Assembly: GCA_015832175.1 (NCBI GenBank) | Contig: WJXW01000006.1 | Span: forward strand, 2,480,001 to 2,544,000 | Origin: Paraphaeosphaeria minitans | Lineage: Eukaryota; Ascomycota; Dothideomycetes; Pleosporales; Didymosphaeriaceae | Reading direction: 5' to 3' | Length of the DNA stretch: 64,000 nt | Shown here: one piece after another, positions 1 through 10,968 of the stretch | Position numbering within the stretch: position 1 is the first letter of the stretch | Layout: each line of letters starts with the position of its first letter | Notes under the pieces: model-generated | Databases searched by the model: none | The model's input: the letters and a program-made list of their open reading frames with translations, nothing else | What the model was told of the DNA's origin: nothing | Position numbers and translations under genes: made by a program

Positions 1-298
1 GCTCGCAAGGCAGACACCTTACTCCCAGAATGATACCATACCCGTTCAAAATACCACAGACGTGTAAACCAAACATGCAGGACACCAGACGCTGTGCTCC
101 ATCTCATCACATTGCACCGCCCCGTGTCCATCATGCAAATACTAATGCCATACCACACCGAAACGTCGGAAATCTCGCCAGGCAGTGGATACCCCCAGCG
201 CAGAACGTTGTTGGCCACAGTAAGACTTCCTGATAGTTGTTGAATATCCCACCTCCTCGCCAAAATAGATAGATAGCTCATCAGGCCCCCACCCCCTC
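1..298. other. Left edge, no gene seen
   Basis: The only open frame here is short and has no recognisable protein features. The segment lies immediately 3' of the ASH1-type gene and probably includes its 3' untranslated region. Confidence 0.5.
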
Positions 299-3075
299 TC
301 AAGCCTTCACCTTTTTTTCGTACCTCCCGCGCTCATTGCGTACGCGCCCTCGCGGGATCTTCGCCACGCCCGCGCCCGTCTTGTGCATCCCGCGCGGCGC
401 CAGCGCAGACCCTTTCTTCTTACCGGCGAGCTTTGCCTTTGCGACGGCCTTGCCGTACTCGGCGTCGACGTCGCTGTCGGGGACTTCCTCTTCTTGTGAG
501 CTGTCAGATTCCATTTCCGAGTCTGAATCCGGGACTTCGAGTGTGCGCTGGCCGAGCTCACCAGAAGCCTTGCTGAGCTTGAGGGGTTTGATGGCTTTGC
601 GGCTGGGGGTTACTTTCTTGTTCGCGCTGCGGAGGGAGGCGGGCGTGATGTTTGGCGATTCTTCTTCAGACGAGGACTCTGGTGTTGCACTACGGCGTCG
701 CGACATGAGCAGAGCCGCCTTGCTCGACCTCTGCAGAAGCAAGCCCTTCGCCGCTTTGCCTGGGAGGTTCTTGACAGGCTTCAAAGCCCCTGGCTTGGGC
801 GCCGCCTTGGAGACTGTCAGCTTCCGCTTAAGGTTGATGATCGTCTTCTTCGACGTCCGGACCGTGGGTTTAGCCGCCGTGGACGCCTTGTGCAGCAGCC
901 TGCCTCGCTTGGAGGTGGCGAGAGCTTTGTGACGCTGCATCGCTCGGTTCTCACGTGAAGCAATCATGGTGGCGTGGGCCTCAGCTTCCCGCGTGGCTCG
1001 CTCGCGCTCTGCCTCGCTCTGAGCCAGCGCATTCCGCGCTTTCGTCATGGCCGAGGTGACCACCATGCGCTTCTTCGGAGAGTTCGGCGCGCTCACGGAT
1101 CCTCGGCCTCCTCCCATTATCTCTTGCAGCTTGCGCTTGGCTCCAGCCATTCCGGCCAGGAAAGCTGAAGGCAGAGACCGCTCCTCGTGATTGGCAGGTT
1201 TCTTGGGTTTGGGGCCTAGAACACCTCGACATGATTTGGTACCGCAACGGCACTCTTGGATGTTTTTCAGTGAAAATGGGCTGTAGGGAGTCAGTTTCGT
1301 TGTTGCTTGGTCATGTGTGCAACTCACTCAAAATTGTAGTCGTAGGTCAGTTCCTCGCCGGTCATGATGCCTCGAGAGCCCGCGAACAGTGCCATGCGCG
1401 GTTCTCCGCCCACAGTCCACTTAATCATCTCGCAGTTTGGCTCGCAAGAATGGTTCACGAAGCGCGCAATAGTTCCGCGAGTCGCATCGATAATCATTTT
1501 GTTGTCAAAGCTCATAAGATAGTAACACTGCGGATAGTTAGGGGCATTCTCAAAATCTTCAGAGCGAGGAAACTCACCTTATCTTTCTTGTAGACCTGCT
1601 TCATGCGTCGCTCGCACTCGTCCTGGGTGATGATTTCGCCAGCGTACTCAACGATGATTTGGTGGGGCTCGAAACACCGCATGGCCCGAACACCGTAGCC
1701 CTTGCCTTTGGTCTCCATGACTTCAACACCGTAATCGTAGCCATTGCCCTTTGCGCGCTTCTTCAGCTGTGCGAAAGGGCGATTGTTGCACTGTTCAGGC
1801 GTGAGCGGGCAGTTGGTCCCGTCGCACTCATATGCCATGATGCGGTTGTGGCAGGTCTCCCCGCAGCCATCTTCAGGGTCGCAGAAGCACTGCGACGCGT
1901 CGCCGTGCTTTTCACGCTTCCACAACGCAGATGCATCGCCAATGAAGCGATCTGCAGGTCGTCAGTTCGAAAATGCAAATGTGAAGAGCGATTTGAAACT
2001 CACTCTTGTTGAGTTTGACCCAGCCATCGACTTTGACTTTCCGCGGAAGAGGATTGTAAACGTCGTACGGCAGCTTAAATGGCTGGTAGACGACGCGTGG
2101 GTTGCTCTCCAGCTGTATCTCGGTGGCAAATAAAGGAAGTGGCAGGACCTTGCTTTCCTTGGCCTGTCGCGACTTTCTACGCGCTTTATTTCGCTTCTCG
2201 GTAAAGCGAGCATCGAACCCGCGTTCCTGGCCAACATACAGGCCTTGTTTGAGCCACTGCTTGGTCTTGGGCTTAAAGTATTCGGGCTCTTTCTCCTCTT
2301 CCTCTTCCTCCTCCTCCTCCTCCTCTTCGTCGTCGTCCGAGGTGTCTTCCTTGAACTTGGACGATTGCGCGGCTGAACGGAATGACGAGCGTAATCGTGA
2401 GTCCGAGGCGCTGCGCTTGAGCGTCCTCTGCACAAAATCCTTCCCGGCCGAAAGTGTATCCGTAACGGCCGCGCCGGCACCGCTCAGGTTCTCCAAGGCT
2501 GCGCGTCGCAGGTCGTTGCTCAAGCGCGTCGAGGTGCGCCGCTGCGCCGCCTGTGCAGCCTCTGAGGCGAGCTGCTGCTCGGCAGGGTCTTCGAGGTCGG
2601 CAGATACAGATTTGGTCCTGCGCTTGCCGAGGCGCTTCTTCGGAGGCGTGGGGTTGGTCTTGATGACCTCTTGGATGTCGCCGTGCACAACGTTCTCGTG
2701 GTGCTTCTCCAGGTACTTTGTGGGGGTGTGGATGGCAGTGCCTGCCAGGATCTGAACGTTGTACGTGACGACAGACTTGCGCGTGTTCCGCATCGCCCGT
2801 CGTGGCGCACTGTCGGAAGAAGCCTCGGGCGCTGAGTGCGGCGCCGTGGGCGACGGCGGGACTGCACGTGGGGTAGAAACCTCCTCGCGCATCTCTATGA
2901 TTTCCATCTTGCTTGTCTCGGACAGTATGCTGGCCTCATCGCCGAGGCTGGTCGGCGGCGTGGAGGTCGGCGGCGACGCGGTCGAGGTGCGGGAGTCGAG
3001 CTCCTTTCTCGCGGGCACGGTGACGAGAGAACCGAGGGAGGCGGTCGACGAGGGCGACGTGTTGCGGTCGGCCAT
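299..3075 (-). CDS. ash1: Ash1-type SET-domain histone H3 lysine methyltransferase
   Basis: Four exons read as 3075-2004, 1951-1578, 1527-1328 and 1280-299 (875 aa); each junction has a GTGAGT donor and restores the frame. The N-terminal ~355 residues are Ser/Thr-rich and disordered with a poly-Glu run. An AWS cysteine cluster (CFC..CGETCHNR..NCPLTPEQCNN) follows at about 370-415, then a SET domain at about 420-548 with GYGVRAM, NHSCEPN and ELTYDYNFD, and a post-SET CRCGTKSCRG motif. The last ~300 residues are Lys/Arg-rich. AWS-SET-post-SET without the WW/SRI tail of Set2 points to the Ash1 branch, which methylates H3K36 in fungi (family knowledge). It acts in the nucleus. The start is the first in-frame ATG; a longer frame upstream has no ATG in a coding-like context. 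Confidence 0.9.
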
Positions 3076-3711
3076 GCTAGTCGCGTGCGGTGGTTGAGGA
3101 CAGGCGCGTGAAGTGATGCGTGGAGGAGATGGGCCGGTCGAGCCAGGATCCAGGCACGCCCCAGAACACTTCGACAGTGTGGCGCGTCGGAGCAAGCAGC
3201 GACGCTCAAAGGGGCCCCGGCCGTTTGCCTGCACGATGCACGGCGAATTGGGCGTGTTATTGCCCAGCAGCGATATCCCGTTTGCAAGACGGAAGTTGTG
3301 GAGCAGCTTGGGGGTAGATGTGGTAAAGTAAACAACCGCGCTAGCAGTCATCCTCGACCAACCAATAGTGGCTTCTACGCCCAATCTGCCTGTACCACCG
3401 CCCTCATATCGCGCTTTCACTATGGCGAGATGCCTCACGGGTTGCGTGTCGAAATGTTCCAGTGGCCCAATCCTCATGATTCATTCGGTTGCAGCTATTT
3501 GCGGTTCAGTGTTTATCCGCCACCTCCCCTTTCCGGCTTGTCGCTCTGCATCCCTTTCCGCAAATCCTACAGTGCAAGCAAACTTCCGACCTTGGCCACC
3601 CATACGTACAGACATGAAGACATTATATGATAGATTATGATTATGTAGAGCCCGAGGATTGTACCGGTCCTGTATCGGTCCATCATGCACAGTGTATACA
3701 ACAACAACTAC
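3076..3711. other. Intergenic between ASH1 5' end and ERF2 3' end
   Basis: This 636-bp stretch holds the promoter/5' UTR of the ASH1-type gene and the 3' end of the palmitoyltransferase gene. No further gene is supported. Confidence 0.5.
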
Positions 3712-5892
3712 CTACAGTGTCGGCGGGCCAGCTTCGTCACGCACTGCTCTGCCAGCCGGGCCCTGGAAACCTTGCGTCGTGGTACTGACATCGTGCATTT
3801 CCAGCCCGCCACCTTGCTGCTCAGCCGTCAGAGGCGCTGCCCGCTTGTTCCTGCGCGGGCCAAACCTCTGATCGCCTTCCTCATACTTGCGCTTGAAGTG
3901 CAGATAAGTCGGCGGTTTCGGTCGCTGCAGGACCGCAATCAGATTTTTGATGACGCTGCCCTGTGTAAAGGGCCGGTGTCGGTCTTTCTTGATGAATTTG
4001 TGCGAGTTCAAGTACTCGCGTGTCGTCTCTCCTCTGCCCATGAGGAAAACGTGATATATGCCCAAACTCAAAGGATAAGGAGTGGCGAGAATTGCGTAGA
4101 TGCACATTGCAAACGGGCCACGCCATTTAGCAATTGCGGCTCCAAATGAAGCGCCGTTCTGAGAGCGCCACGCCAGGATGTGGACCAAGCTTGCTGCTAG
4201 CAGGTAGACTCCCAGGATAGTTGCCGACGTGACAAAAGTGAAGAAGTAGCGGTAATTTCGTCGGCCAATGCAGTTGTTCAGCCAGACGCAGTGATGATCT
4301 TGTGTCTCCACGCAATTGTCGCAGACCCGGCAATGGTGGGCACGCGGCGGCCTCCAAATTTTGCAGCTTTTGCAATATTTGGTAGGCACTTCCATAGCTG
4401 CGTTGGCGCCAGAGGTCGATACGACCATGGTCCACTCCGTTGTAGGAGGGCCAACGCTGAGCGGGTCATCATTAGGATTAGGCGGCGGAAATGGATGCAG
4501 ATTGCGGGGAAGTATCTGTGGCGGTTAGTGTCGCGAGACCAAAGGCGTGTAACTGACTTACCCCAGGATCTGACGCAGTAGCATGTATGAAGGAAGAAAT
4601 GCAGACCGTGAACAAATAAGCAAAGATGATGGGTATCGAAGGGGAAACATGAAGCCACAGCCACGGTGCACTGCAAGCATGTCAGTATTGTCGCTTATGC
4701 ACAAGTAGGACTTCACGTACGAAAAGCCCAGAAAGAGCGCTGAAGGGATGACAATCAAAGTTCCGGTCGCAATATTCACGGGCCGGTCGCGAGTGTTTTG
4801 TAGACGCCCTCCCCAGCAGAAAGCGGTGTTGCCGGAGAAGTACTGATAGTTCTTGCCCAGCTCTTTCTTCACAATCTCTTTGGTGGGTTCTTTCCGCGAC
4901 ATTCTGGGAGACGATTCGGCGGAAGCGAGTTTCTCGTGGCCCGTCTGGGGTCGCATCTGCGATCGACCTTCGCGGCTTCCAGAAAGCCCGAAGTTGGCGC
5001 TGAATGAACGTGGTGACCGGCCGGGGGTAGGTAGCTTGCCAGATTCGCCCTTGTGAGACTCGGACAGATGGAGATGCTGAGGCCTGGGGCGATGCAACGG
5101 AGTGATGCTCTCGCCGCGGCTCCGGACGGTTTCTGCGCCGGTAGGGGTCGTGTTCGCAGTGGTACGGTCCGGAAGGTCGCGGTCGGTCATGTCGGTGCCC
5201 CGAGAGGGTGGAGGTTGCTGGTCTGGATCGTGGGAGTGGGAGAGTCCGAGGCCGAGGCCGAGGCCGAGGGGCTGTTGTTGCTGGGTGCCTCTTGTCTGGT
5301 TGGAGCCAATGCTCTGGCGGTAAGGGTTTCCTCCAATCTCACTCGTGCCTTCCGAGTAGAGCGAGCTGTGCCCGAGCAGCGACGTGGGACGCTGGTTGCG
5401 CTGTTGCTGCAGGCGCTGCGAGCTCATCGGACGGAAGAAGCCATGGGCGGCGAGCGGAACGTGGGTTCGGCTTGCCGCTGTCGTCGGCCGGCTCTGTGTC
5501 CCCATGCTCCCGGCCACACTCGCCGTCCCTACGCTGGGCAGCACGCCTCCTCTACCCCGCTGCGACGGCGGTTCGCGGGACCATCTTCGGTTGCTTCCGG
5601 ACTGAGATATGGCAATGGACGAGGGGCGCGAGGGCGGCAGTCCGGCGTCTCCGGAGGGGCCCGTCATGCCCAAGACGCGGCTGCCGGTGGAGTTGCGGTT
5701 CTGCGACATGGGAGAAGGTGCGGCGAAGGTCGTGAGCTCGTCGTCGGGTTTCGCGGGCGCGCCGACGGCTTGGTCGTTTGGTGCGATCATGGTGGGAATC
5801 GAAGATGCCTGTACAGCAGATGGCTGCCCACTTGTCGCCATGGCGGGAGTCGAGGATGCATATGCAGCAGATGGCTGCCCACTTGTCGTCAT
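3712..5892 (-). CDS. erf2: DHHC palmitoyltransferase, Erf2 type
   Basis: Exons 5892-4721, 4670-4562 and 4515-3712 give 694 aa. The long N-terminal half is low-complexity (Ser/Pro/Gln/Arg). It is followed by NYQYFSGNTAFCWGGRLQNT, two membrane spans (the second crosses the first intron), the DPG motif, the cysteine-rich domain with HHCRVCDNC and catalytic TQDHHCVWLNNC, two more spans and the TTxE motif in GRGETTREYL. This is the domain order of Erf2, the catalytic half of the Erf2-Erf4 enzyme that palmitoylates Ras-type proteins at the ER. The start ATG at 5892 lies in a good CGCCATGAC context; a second in-frame ATG 48 nt downstream sits in a duplicated copy of the same sequence, so the precise start is uncertain. 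Confidence 0.92.
5840..5892 (-). repeat. Duplicated 48-nt N-terminal unit of ERF2
   Basis: The first ~16 codons (M-T-T-S-G-Q-P-S-A...) are repeated directly with few changes, including the start methionine and its context. This yields two tandem candidate initiation codons. Confidence 0.7.
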
Positions 5893-6455
5893 GGCGAAGG
5901 TGCGGCGATGGGAGTCTCGGCAGGAGTTTTGCAAACGAGTGGCATGACAATGTGCGGATTAAGGGGACATCCCAGGTGTTCCGAAACTTGACTGGAAGAC
6001 GTTGACTCAGGTGGGAATGAAGCGCCGAAAAGCAAGCAAGCAAGCACCTGCAGAAGCGGAGGACAAATGTCTGGGCTGGGGCAAAGGAGGGCGAGAAGGG
6101 AGACGCGGCAGCACGCGTGCAGAGGGAGCGGAGGAGAAGACGAGGGGCTCTGGCAACCTCACGGGCGATGCAGCGCGCGCTCGCTCGCTCGGTTGCGGCC
6201 GATTAGTTATATGAGGTTGGTTAATAGGGGCGGGCGACTCGCGACGTTGATGCGAAGGGGTGAGTGAGATGCAGGACACAATGTGAGGCTAGCCCATTAT
6301 GTTCTAGCGTTGATGATTACATACGCACGGCTTGGCCCACCCACAGCTATCGAACCACTGCTGCCGCTGCAAGCTTCAACGTCACGCACCACCACCACCA
6401 CCCAACACCACACCTCTCCACTCCACCCCACCACGTAGTCCCAATTGCGCCCGCC
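5893..6455. promoter_or_regulatory. Divergent promoter between ERF2 and the mitochondrial protein gene
   Basis: The 563-bp gap separates two divergently transcribed starts. It has no coding signal. The stretch before the rightward gene is CA-rich, as in fungal 5' leaders. Confidence 0.5.
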
Positions 6456-7191
6456 ATGTCGAGCATCGTCGGACGCACCGCCTTCCGCGCCGCCCCGCGC
6501 CTCCGCGTCACCCAGGCCCCCCGCCGATGGAACTCCAACGCCAGCTCCGATGCTAGCATCGCCGGCAAGAACGACAGGCAGGCCGGCAAGGACGCCCTCA
6601 AGGCCGGAGCCAAGCGCGACCCTGAGCTCTACGTACGTCAAATACCCGGAAACTAGCTTGGTTCGACGGGAGGCGCCGTGTCGAGGCCGCAATGGCTGGC
6701 CAAAGTCCGCATGGTTCATTGCCATGCCACACGGCCCGACGCAGACGCCCCATCGACACGTTACCGAGCCGTAGCTAATGTGCAACCGCAGGTCCTCCTC
6801 GCCATCATGAGCGGCATCTTCGGCGTTGCGGGATGGCACTTCTGTAAGAGCCCCCAGGCCCACGCGTGCCTCGGTCGTGCCACTTGACGCAGGACATTGC
6901 TCACACATGCAGCCCGATCGCCCACCAGCGCCTCTTCCGAGCGATCCGTCTCCCAGGCACCCAACAGCAAGCCCTGGGAGGAGAGTGGCGGCGAGGGCAA
7001 GTACCAGTACCACCCTGGCGGTGACACCAGCGCCCCCAAGAAGGACGCTCCTTCAGCACTGAACACGGTCATCATTCCCAACGTGACTTTGCCCAAGGTA
7101 TTGAATCTCTCCAAAATGCTCTCTAGGACATAGCTGACTGCTCCAGGAACTGCACGAAGCCTACAACAAGTGGGGCAAGGACGGCTACTAG
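6456..7191 (+). CDS. Small single-span mitochondrial protein, function unknown
   Basis: Four exons (6456-6632, 6792-6843, 6913-7097, 7147-7191) encode 152 aa. The start has the context CCGCCATGTCG. Residues 1-25 are Arg-rich and amphipathic (MSSIVGRTAFRAAPRLR...RRWN), a typical mitochondrial targeting sequence. A polar stretch leads to one hydrophobic span (VLLAIMSGIFGVAGWHF) interrupted by an intron, then a Ser/Pro-rich tail ending in ELHEAYNKWGKDGY. A single span after a cleavable presequence suggests an inner-membrane protein with a soluble tail. I recognise the general pattern from ascomycete hypothetical proteins but not a named family. Confidence 0.8.
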
Positions 7192-7533
7192 ATCCTCTGC
7201 ACACAACGCCCGTTTCCTTGAGTCACTAGACAGTGCACACCCGACATCTCACCATTTCCTTGCTGCGATGGCTTCGCACCCTGTAGATAAGCTCCAGGCT
7301 GTACCGAGTAGAAGAATTGAGTTTTTTTCATGTATCCTTTCGATTGACTTGTTCTTTCGTGCAAGTCTATGCTAATTCGCCATCAACTCTGATCAGAAGG
7401 GTCTGTGTTAATCCGCCATCAATCCTGATCAGAAGGGTCTGCCAATCCGCCATCAATATGACCAGAAGGGTATATGCTAAACGCCGCCAAATGCAAGTAC
7501 CAAATAAAACCCGCTCCTCCCTCCACCCAGATC
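7192..7533. other. Convergent 3' intergenic with short repeats
   Basis: The gap holds imperfect direct repeats of about 30 bp (AATCCGCCATCAA...TGATCAGAAGGGTCTG) near 7375-7470. No gene is seen. Confidence 0.5.
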
Positions 7534-8352
7534 TTACCAACACGCCACCAGCGCTCCCACAGCCACTGCAAGACCCACTTCACTTCCATACCTCGCCGCC
7601 CCGCCCGTAAACAGCGGCTCCTCGGGCCCCGTCGTACTCGCTGGCGGCGCAGGCAGCGTGTTCCCACTCGGCGCCGGCTCTGGGGCGGGCGTAGGCGTCG
7701 GCGTTTCCCCGCCGTCCTGGACCGTGTTGCTCGACTGCACGGCCTCGGACGATGTCCCCGGCAGCTCAAATGTGGACTTCGAGTCCACCGGCGTTGGGGA
7801 AGGCGGTGGGTTTGTGCCCTGCGTGGGTGCGAAGTGCGTCGTCGTCCCGTTCCACCCGCCGTTTGCGCCGCTGGGAGTGTACCCGGTGCCTGTGCCGGGC
7901 CAGGGGATTGTGACGGTTGTGGTGGTCTTGGAGCAGTTGCGGGTGGGCGAGACGCTGGGCGTGGAGATTGAGGCGTAGATCGTCGATGTTATGGTTGTGT
8001 TGTGGCAGGTGTGGCTTGCACTCGGTGTGGCGGTGGACCACGGGATTGTGACGTTCGCGGTGCTGTTTGTGCAGGTTGGCGAGGAGGAGGGGGCGTAGGG
8101 TGTGGGTGTCGTTATTGGGGGGAGTGTGGGTGTGGAGTCTGGTGAGGAGATTCCGGGGCCGTAGCCGTAGCCGCCGTCTGGTGTTGCTGCTGCTGCTGGT
8201 TCCAGCGAGGGCGAGGGCGAGGTGTCGCTCTGGTACCCGTAGCCCTCCCCGTACGCCTTGAAGACGACATCCTCCGCGCGTGGCGTCGCTCCTGTGGCAC
8301 GCGCGGAGAGGAGGAGAAGCCCCAGTGAGAAAAGGACGGTTCGCGATGCCAT
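7534..8352 (-). CDS. Ser/Thr/Pro-rich GPI-anchored cell-surface protein
   Basis: A single-exon 272-aa protein. It begins with a clear signal peptide (MASRTVLFSLGLLLLSARATG) and ends with a small-residue site and hydrophobic tail (SEVGLAVAVGALVACW), as expected for a GPI anchor. The body is rich in Ser, Thr, Pro and Gly with several N-glycosylation sequons (NST, NVT, NTT, NGT), a GYGYQ/GYGYG motif pair, and paired Thr-rich blocks with conserved Cys (C-T-N-S-T, C-H-N-T-T, C-S-K-T-T). This composition is typical of wall mannoproteins. No enzymatic domain is visible. Confidence 0.8.
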   Translation of the reverse strand: MASRTVLFSLGLLLLSARATGATPRAEDVVFKAYGEGYGYQSDTSPSPSLEPAAAATPDGGYGYGPGISSPDSTPTLPPITTPTPYAPSSSPTCTNSTANVTIPWSTATPSASHTCHNTTITSTIYASISTPSVSPTRNCSKTTTTVTIPWPGTGTGYTPSGANGGWNGTTTHFAPTQGTNPPPSPTPVDSKSTFELPGTSSEAVQSSNTVQDGGETPTPTPAPEPAPSGNTLPAPPASTTGPEEPLFTGGAARYGSEVGLAVAVGALVACW

Positions 8353-8924
8353 CGCTATCCAAGGCTGTCTACAGAATCGAACGCTTTCTCTTTGTTATCG
8401 GCAGATGAGGTATCTCGAAAGCCCAAGTGACACAGTAGATCGGAACGAAACAGTGAACCGGACGGCGGTACGAGGAGCCAAACATGTCATCCCGGGGGCC
8501 CGGGGGGTGCATCCCAGGCTTCTTAACACCCACGCGCCTGCGTTCTGCGCCTGGGGCTCCGCCACGAGGAGATACATGAATCGGTGACGGACTGGCCCGC
8601 ACCGTGCAGCACCGTGCTTGGCTGTACGCGCAAGTCTCCGACGCACTTCTCCGACGCACTTCTCCGTAGCGCGACAAGTGCTTTCCTCAGCCCAGCGCCC
8701 CAGCTCCGCCCCCGCCCGACCCGCCCAATCACATCGCTGCTTTTACGTTCGCACGCGAAGCACCCCCAAAAATAAAGCACCGCCTTTCTCCCCAAAGAGG
8801 AAATTCGCGGAGAACGGCTTTTTGGGTTGGGTTGGATTGGTTTGGATTGATGCAAAAACGTTGGGTTTCGGAGTTGGGAGGTGAAAGGGAGGTGCATGTG
8901 TGGTATTTACCTAGAGGTGGGTAT

Positions 8925-9540
8925 TGCTATTCTCGCGCGCGCACTTTCTAGGCACGGTACGGTACGGTACGGTGGGGAGCGCATACCCAGGTGCCCGTAG
9001 GTACCTTGGGTAGTGGTTGGCTTACGGTAGGTAGGTACAGGTACGGCCGAACAGAGGACCTGCAAACGAATATCTAGATACGATACCTACGGTAGGGACG
9101 TCTACCTAGTATTTTCTTTATCCTACCCCAACGGCGACCGTAGACTTGGGTAGGTACCTAGGTAGTTAGTTACAAGCTTTACCTACCTAGGCACCGCTTT
9201 CTCCGAGAAACACGAGCGGTTTTCTCCACTTGAGTGGGTAGGTAGGTACGGTACCGCGAAAAAGGCGAAACAAGGCGCTGAAGTCCGTGACCAGATAGGC
9301 TGCGCACGTGCACCGTCTACGGAATATCTAGGTACTTAACCTACACGTGCTAGACTAGGTACTCCTCCGAGATAGGTCTGGTAGAGAGACGCTCGGGTGT
9401 GCGGATAGGTATGGTGGTGTAGGTAGGTGGTGTGTGACATGTTGAATGACTTGAAATATCTACCTACCTACCTATCTACCTAGTGCTTTCACCTGGAACC
9501 CGTCGTCCCTTAGGTAGGTACCTAGCGGTATGCCATCTAG
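8925..9540. repeat. Degenerate TACCTA/TAGGTA island
   Basis: Dozens of copies of TAGGTA, ACCTAG and GGTACC occur in both orientations, many as short palindromes. The array is not a regular tandem repeat; copies are spaced unevenly. No coding frame crosses it. Confidence 0.7.
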
Positions 9541-9567
9541 ATTCCTCCCACGTACCTCCCCCCTCCC

Positions 9568-9852
9568 CTACGAACCCCTCCCAACCCACCTCCCCAGCAC
9601 CCCCCTCCACCCCTCACTCTCCCTACCCACCCGATCCCCCTCATCCCCGTCCTTCCTTGCCACCTCCTCCCCACCCCCGCGCGCAGACGTCCCCCGTACA
9701 TCCTGGCTCCCGCCCGTCGACGCGGAAGCCTGTGCTGTAGAACAGAGGGTGTTGGATCCGGACGCGCGGGACGACTGCCGACTGCCGACGAGCGTGTAGT
9801 ACAGGGGTTCGAGGCTGCGGTCGAGGTCGTGGGGGGTGGCCGGTTGAACCAT
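9568..9852 (-). CDS. Weak candidate small ORF
   Basis: An ATG in the context CCAAACATGG opens a 94-codon frame that begins MVQPATPHDLDRSLEPLYYT. The first half looks protein-like; the second half is Gly/Arg-rich read-through of a C-rich tract. No signal peptide, span or domain is recognised. It starts just downstream of an 18-bp tandem repeat. It may be a short gene, a first exon, or chance. Confidence 0.2.
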   Translation of the reverse strand: MVQPATPHDLDRSLEPLYYTLVGSRQSSRASGSNTLCSTAQASASTGGSQDVRGTSARGGGEEVARKDGDEGDRVGRESEGWRGVLGRWVGRGS

Positions 9853-9884
9853 GTTTGGAGGTGGGTGTGTGTAGGTGGGGTTTT

Positions 9885-9962
9885 TTGTGTAGGTAGTCTT
9901 TCGTGTGTAGGTAGTCTTTCGTGTGTAGGTAGTCTTTCGTGTGTAGGTAGTCTTTCGTATAT
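9885..9962. repeat. 18-bp tandem repeat, about four copies
   Basis: The unit GTAGGTAGTCTTTCGTGT repeats head to tail almost perfectly, with a degenerate last copy. Confidence 0.85.
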
Positions 9963-10968
9963 AGATAAACTTTCCTATGTTTCAAGTACAGTAATCTTTT
10001 GTATATCCCACAACAGGTTGAGAAGATGTTCAGTCGGTCTTATATACGGAGCGGGACTGCGTCCTGAGAACAATATCAAGGGCGTGGGGCACGGGGACAA
10101 AGAAATGCGCGCTGGGGGGAGGGCTGGCTGACGCGGTGGTGCGAATCGGATGCATGCCCACCGTGAACGGACCGTTTTTTTTTATTTTTGCACACGAATC
10201 TTCAAACGGTGGTCGTGGAGGAAAGTAGTAGCATGGGGAGACGATGTAGGTATGGCATGACTGACGCTTGGTATGCACCCCAGAAAAAAAAAAGGAACGG
10301 TTAGTTGATCAATCAATCCATCAATCAATTAATCAGACCATGTCACTGCTCGAAAATGACAGCCTCACACTTCGCATTCTTCCACAGAGTTTCAAGCACC
10401 GACGTTCTGAAATTCCCTAAGATCCCCGAGAACACAGTCTTCTCCCCCCTCAAATCGAAAAGACAGAAGAAAGCATTCCCCAAGAACCACATACGAACCC
10501 CCCAAAAAGCCGAGAAAGGTAGGATGATACCAAAACCATCAAAAGACCAAGTACCAAAAAGCAATCAATATCCCATTCACTAGCAACCCCACTACCATCC
10601 CAAGTCTCCCATCATCCATCGTCCATCCCAGAAGGTACGTCGAATGTATATTTCGTCAAAGACCGAGCGTATTTGTCGTGTCATTGTGTTTGTCGTGTCG
10701 AGTTGCAAGTGAAAAGCCATGGATCGCGCAGGGCCGTCCGCTGTGCAGTGTCGAAAGCCAAAGCCGACAAGCCAACACAGCAGCGCCCCCCCATCTCAAA
10801 CAAAGTGCGTGCAGCGAAGCGAAGCGAAAGTTATCCTCCAGTCGATGTGCCCGTGCTGGTGTTGATTGAATCTGAATCTGAATCCGAATCCGAATCCGAA
10901 TCCCGATCCAGGAGGAGAGCGCCACCAAGCGCACGCTCTACCCCGCTCTCAGCCTCGAGTGAGAACGT

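Larger units (their letters stand above)
8353..10968. other. Repeat-rich intergenic region
   Basis: This 2.6-kb stretch lacks a convincing long gene. It contains a TACCTA/TAGGTA-rich block (about 8925-9540), an 18-bp tandem repeat (about 9885-9960), and a GAATCT/GAATCC hexamer run near 10866-10907. A 94-aa ATG-initiated frame on the minus strand (9568-9852) is noted as a weak candidate. Confidence 0.5.
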
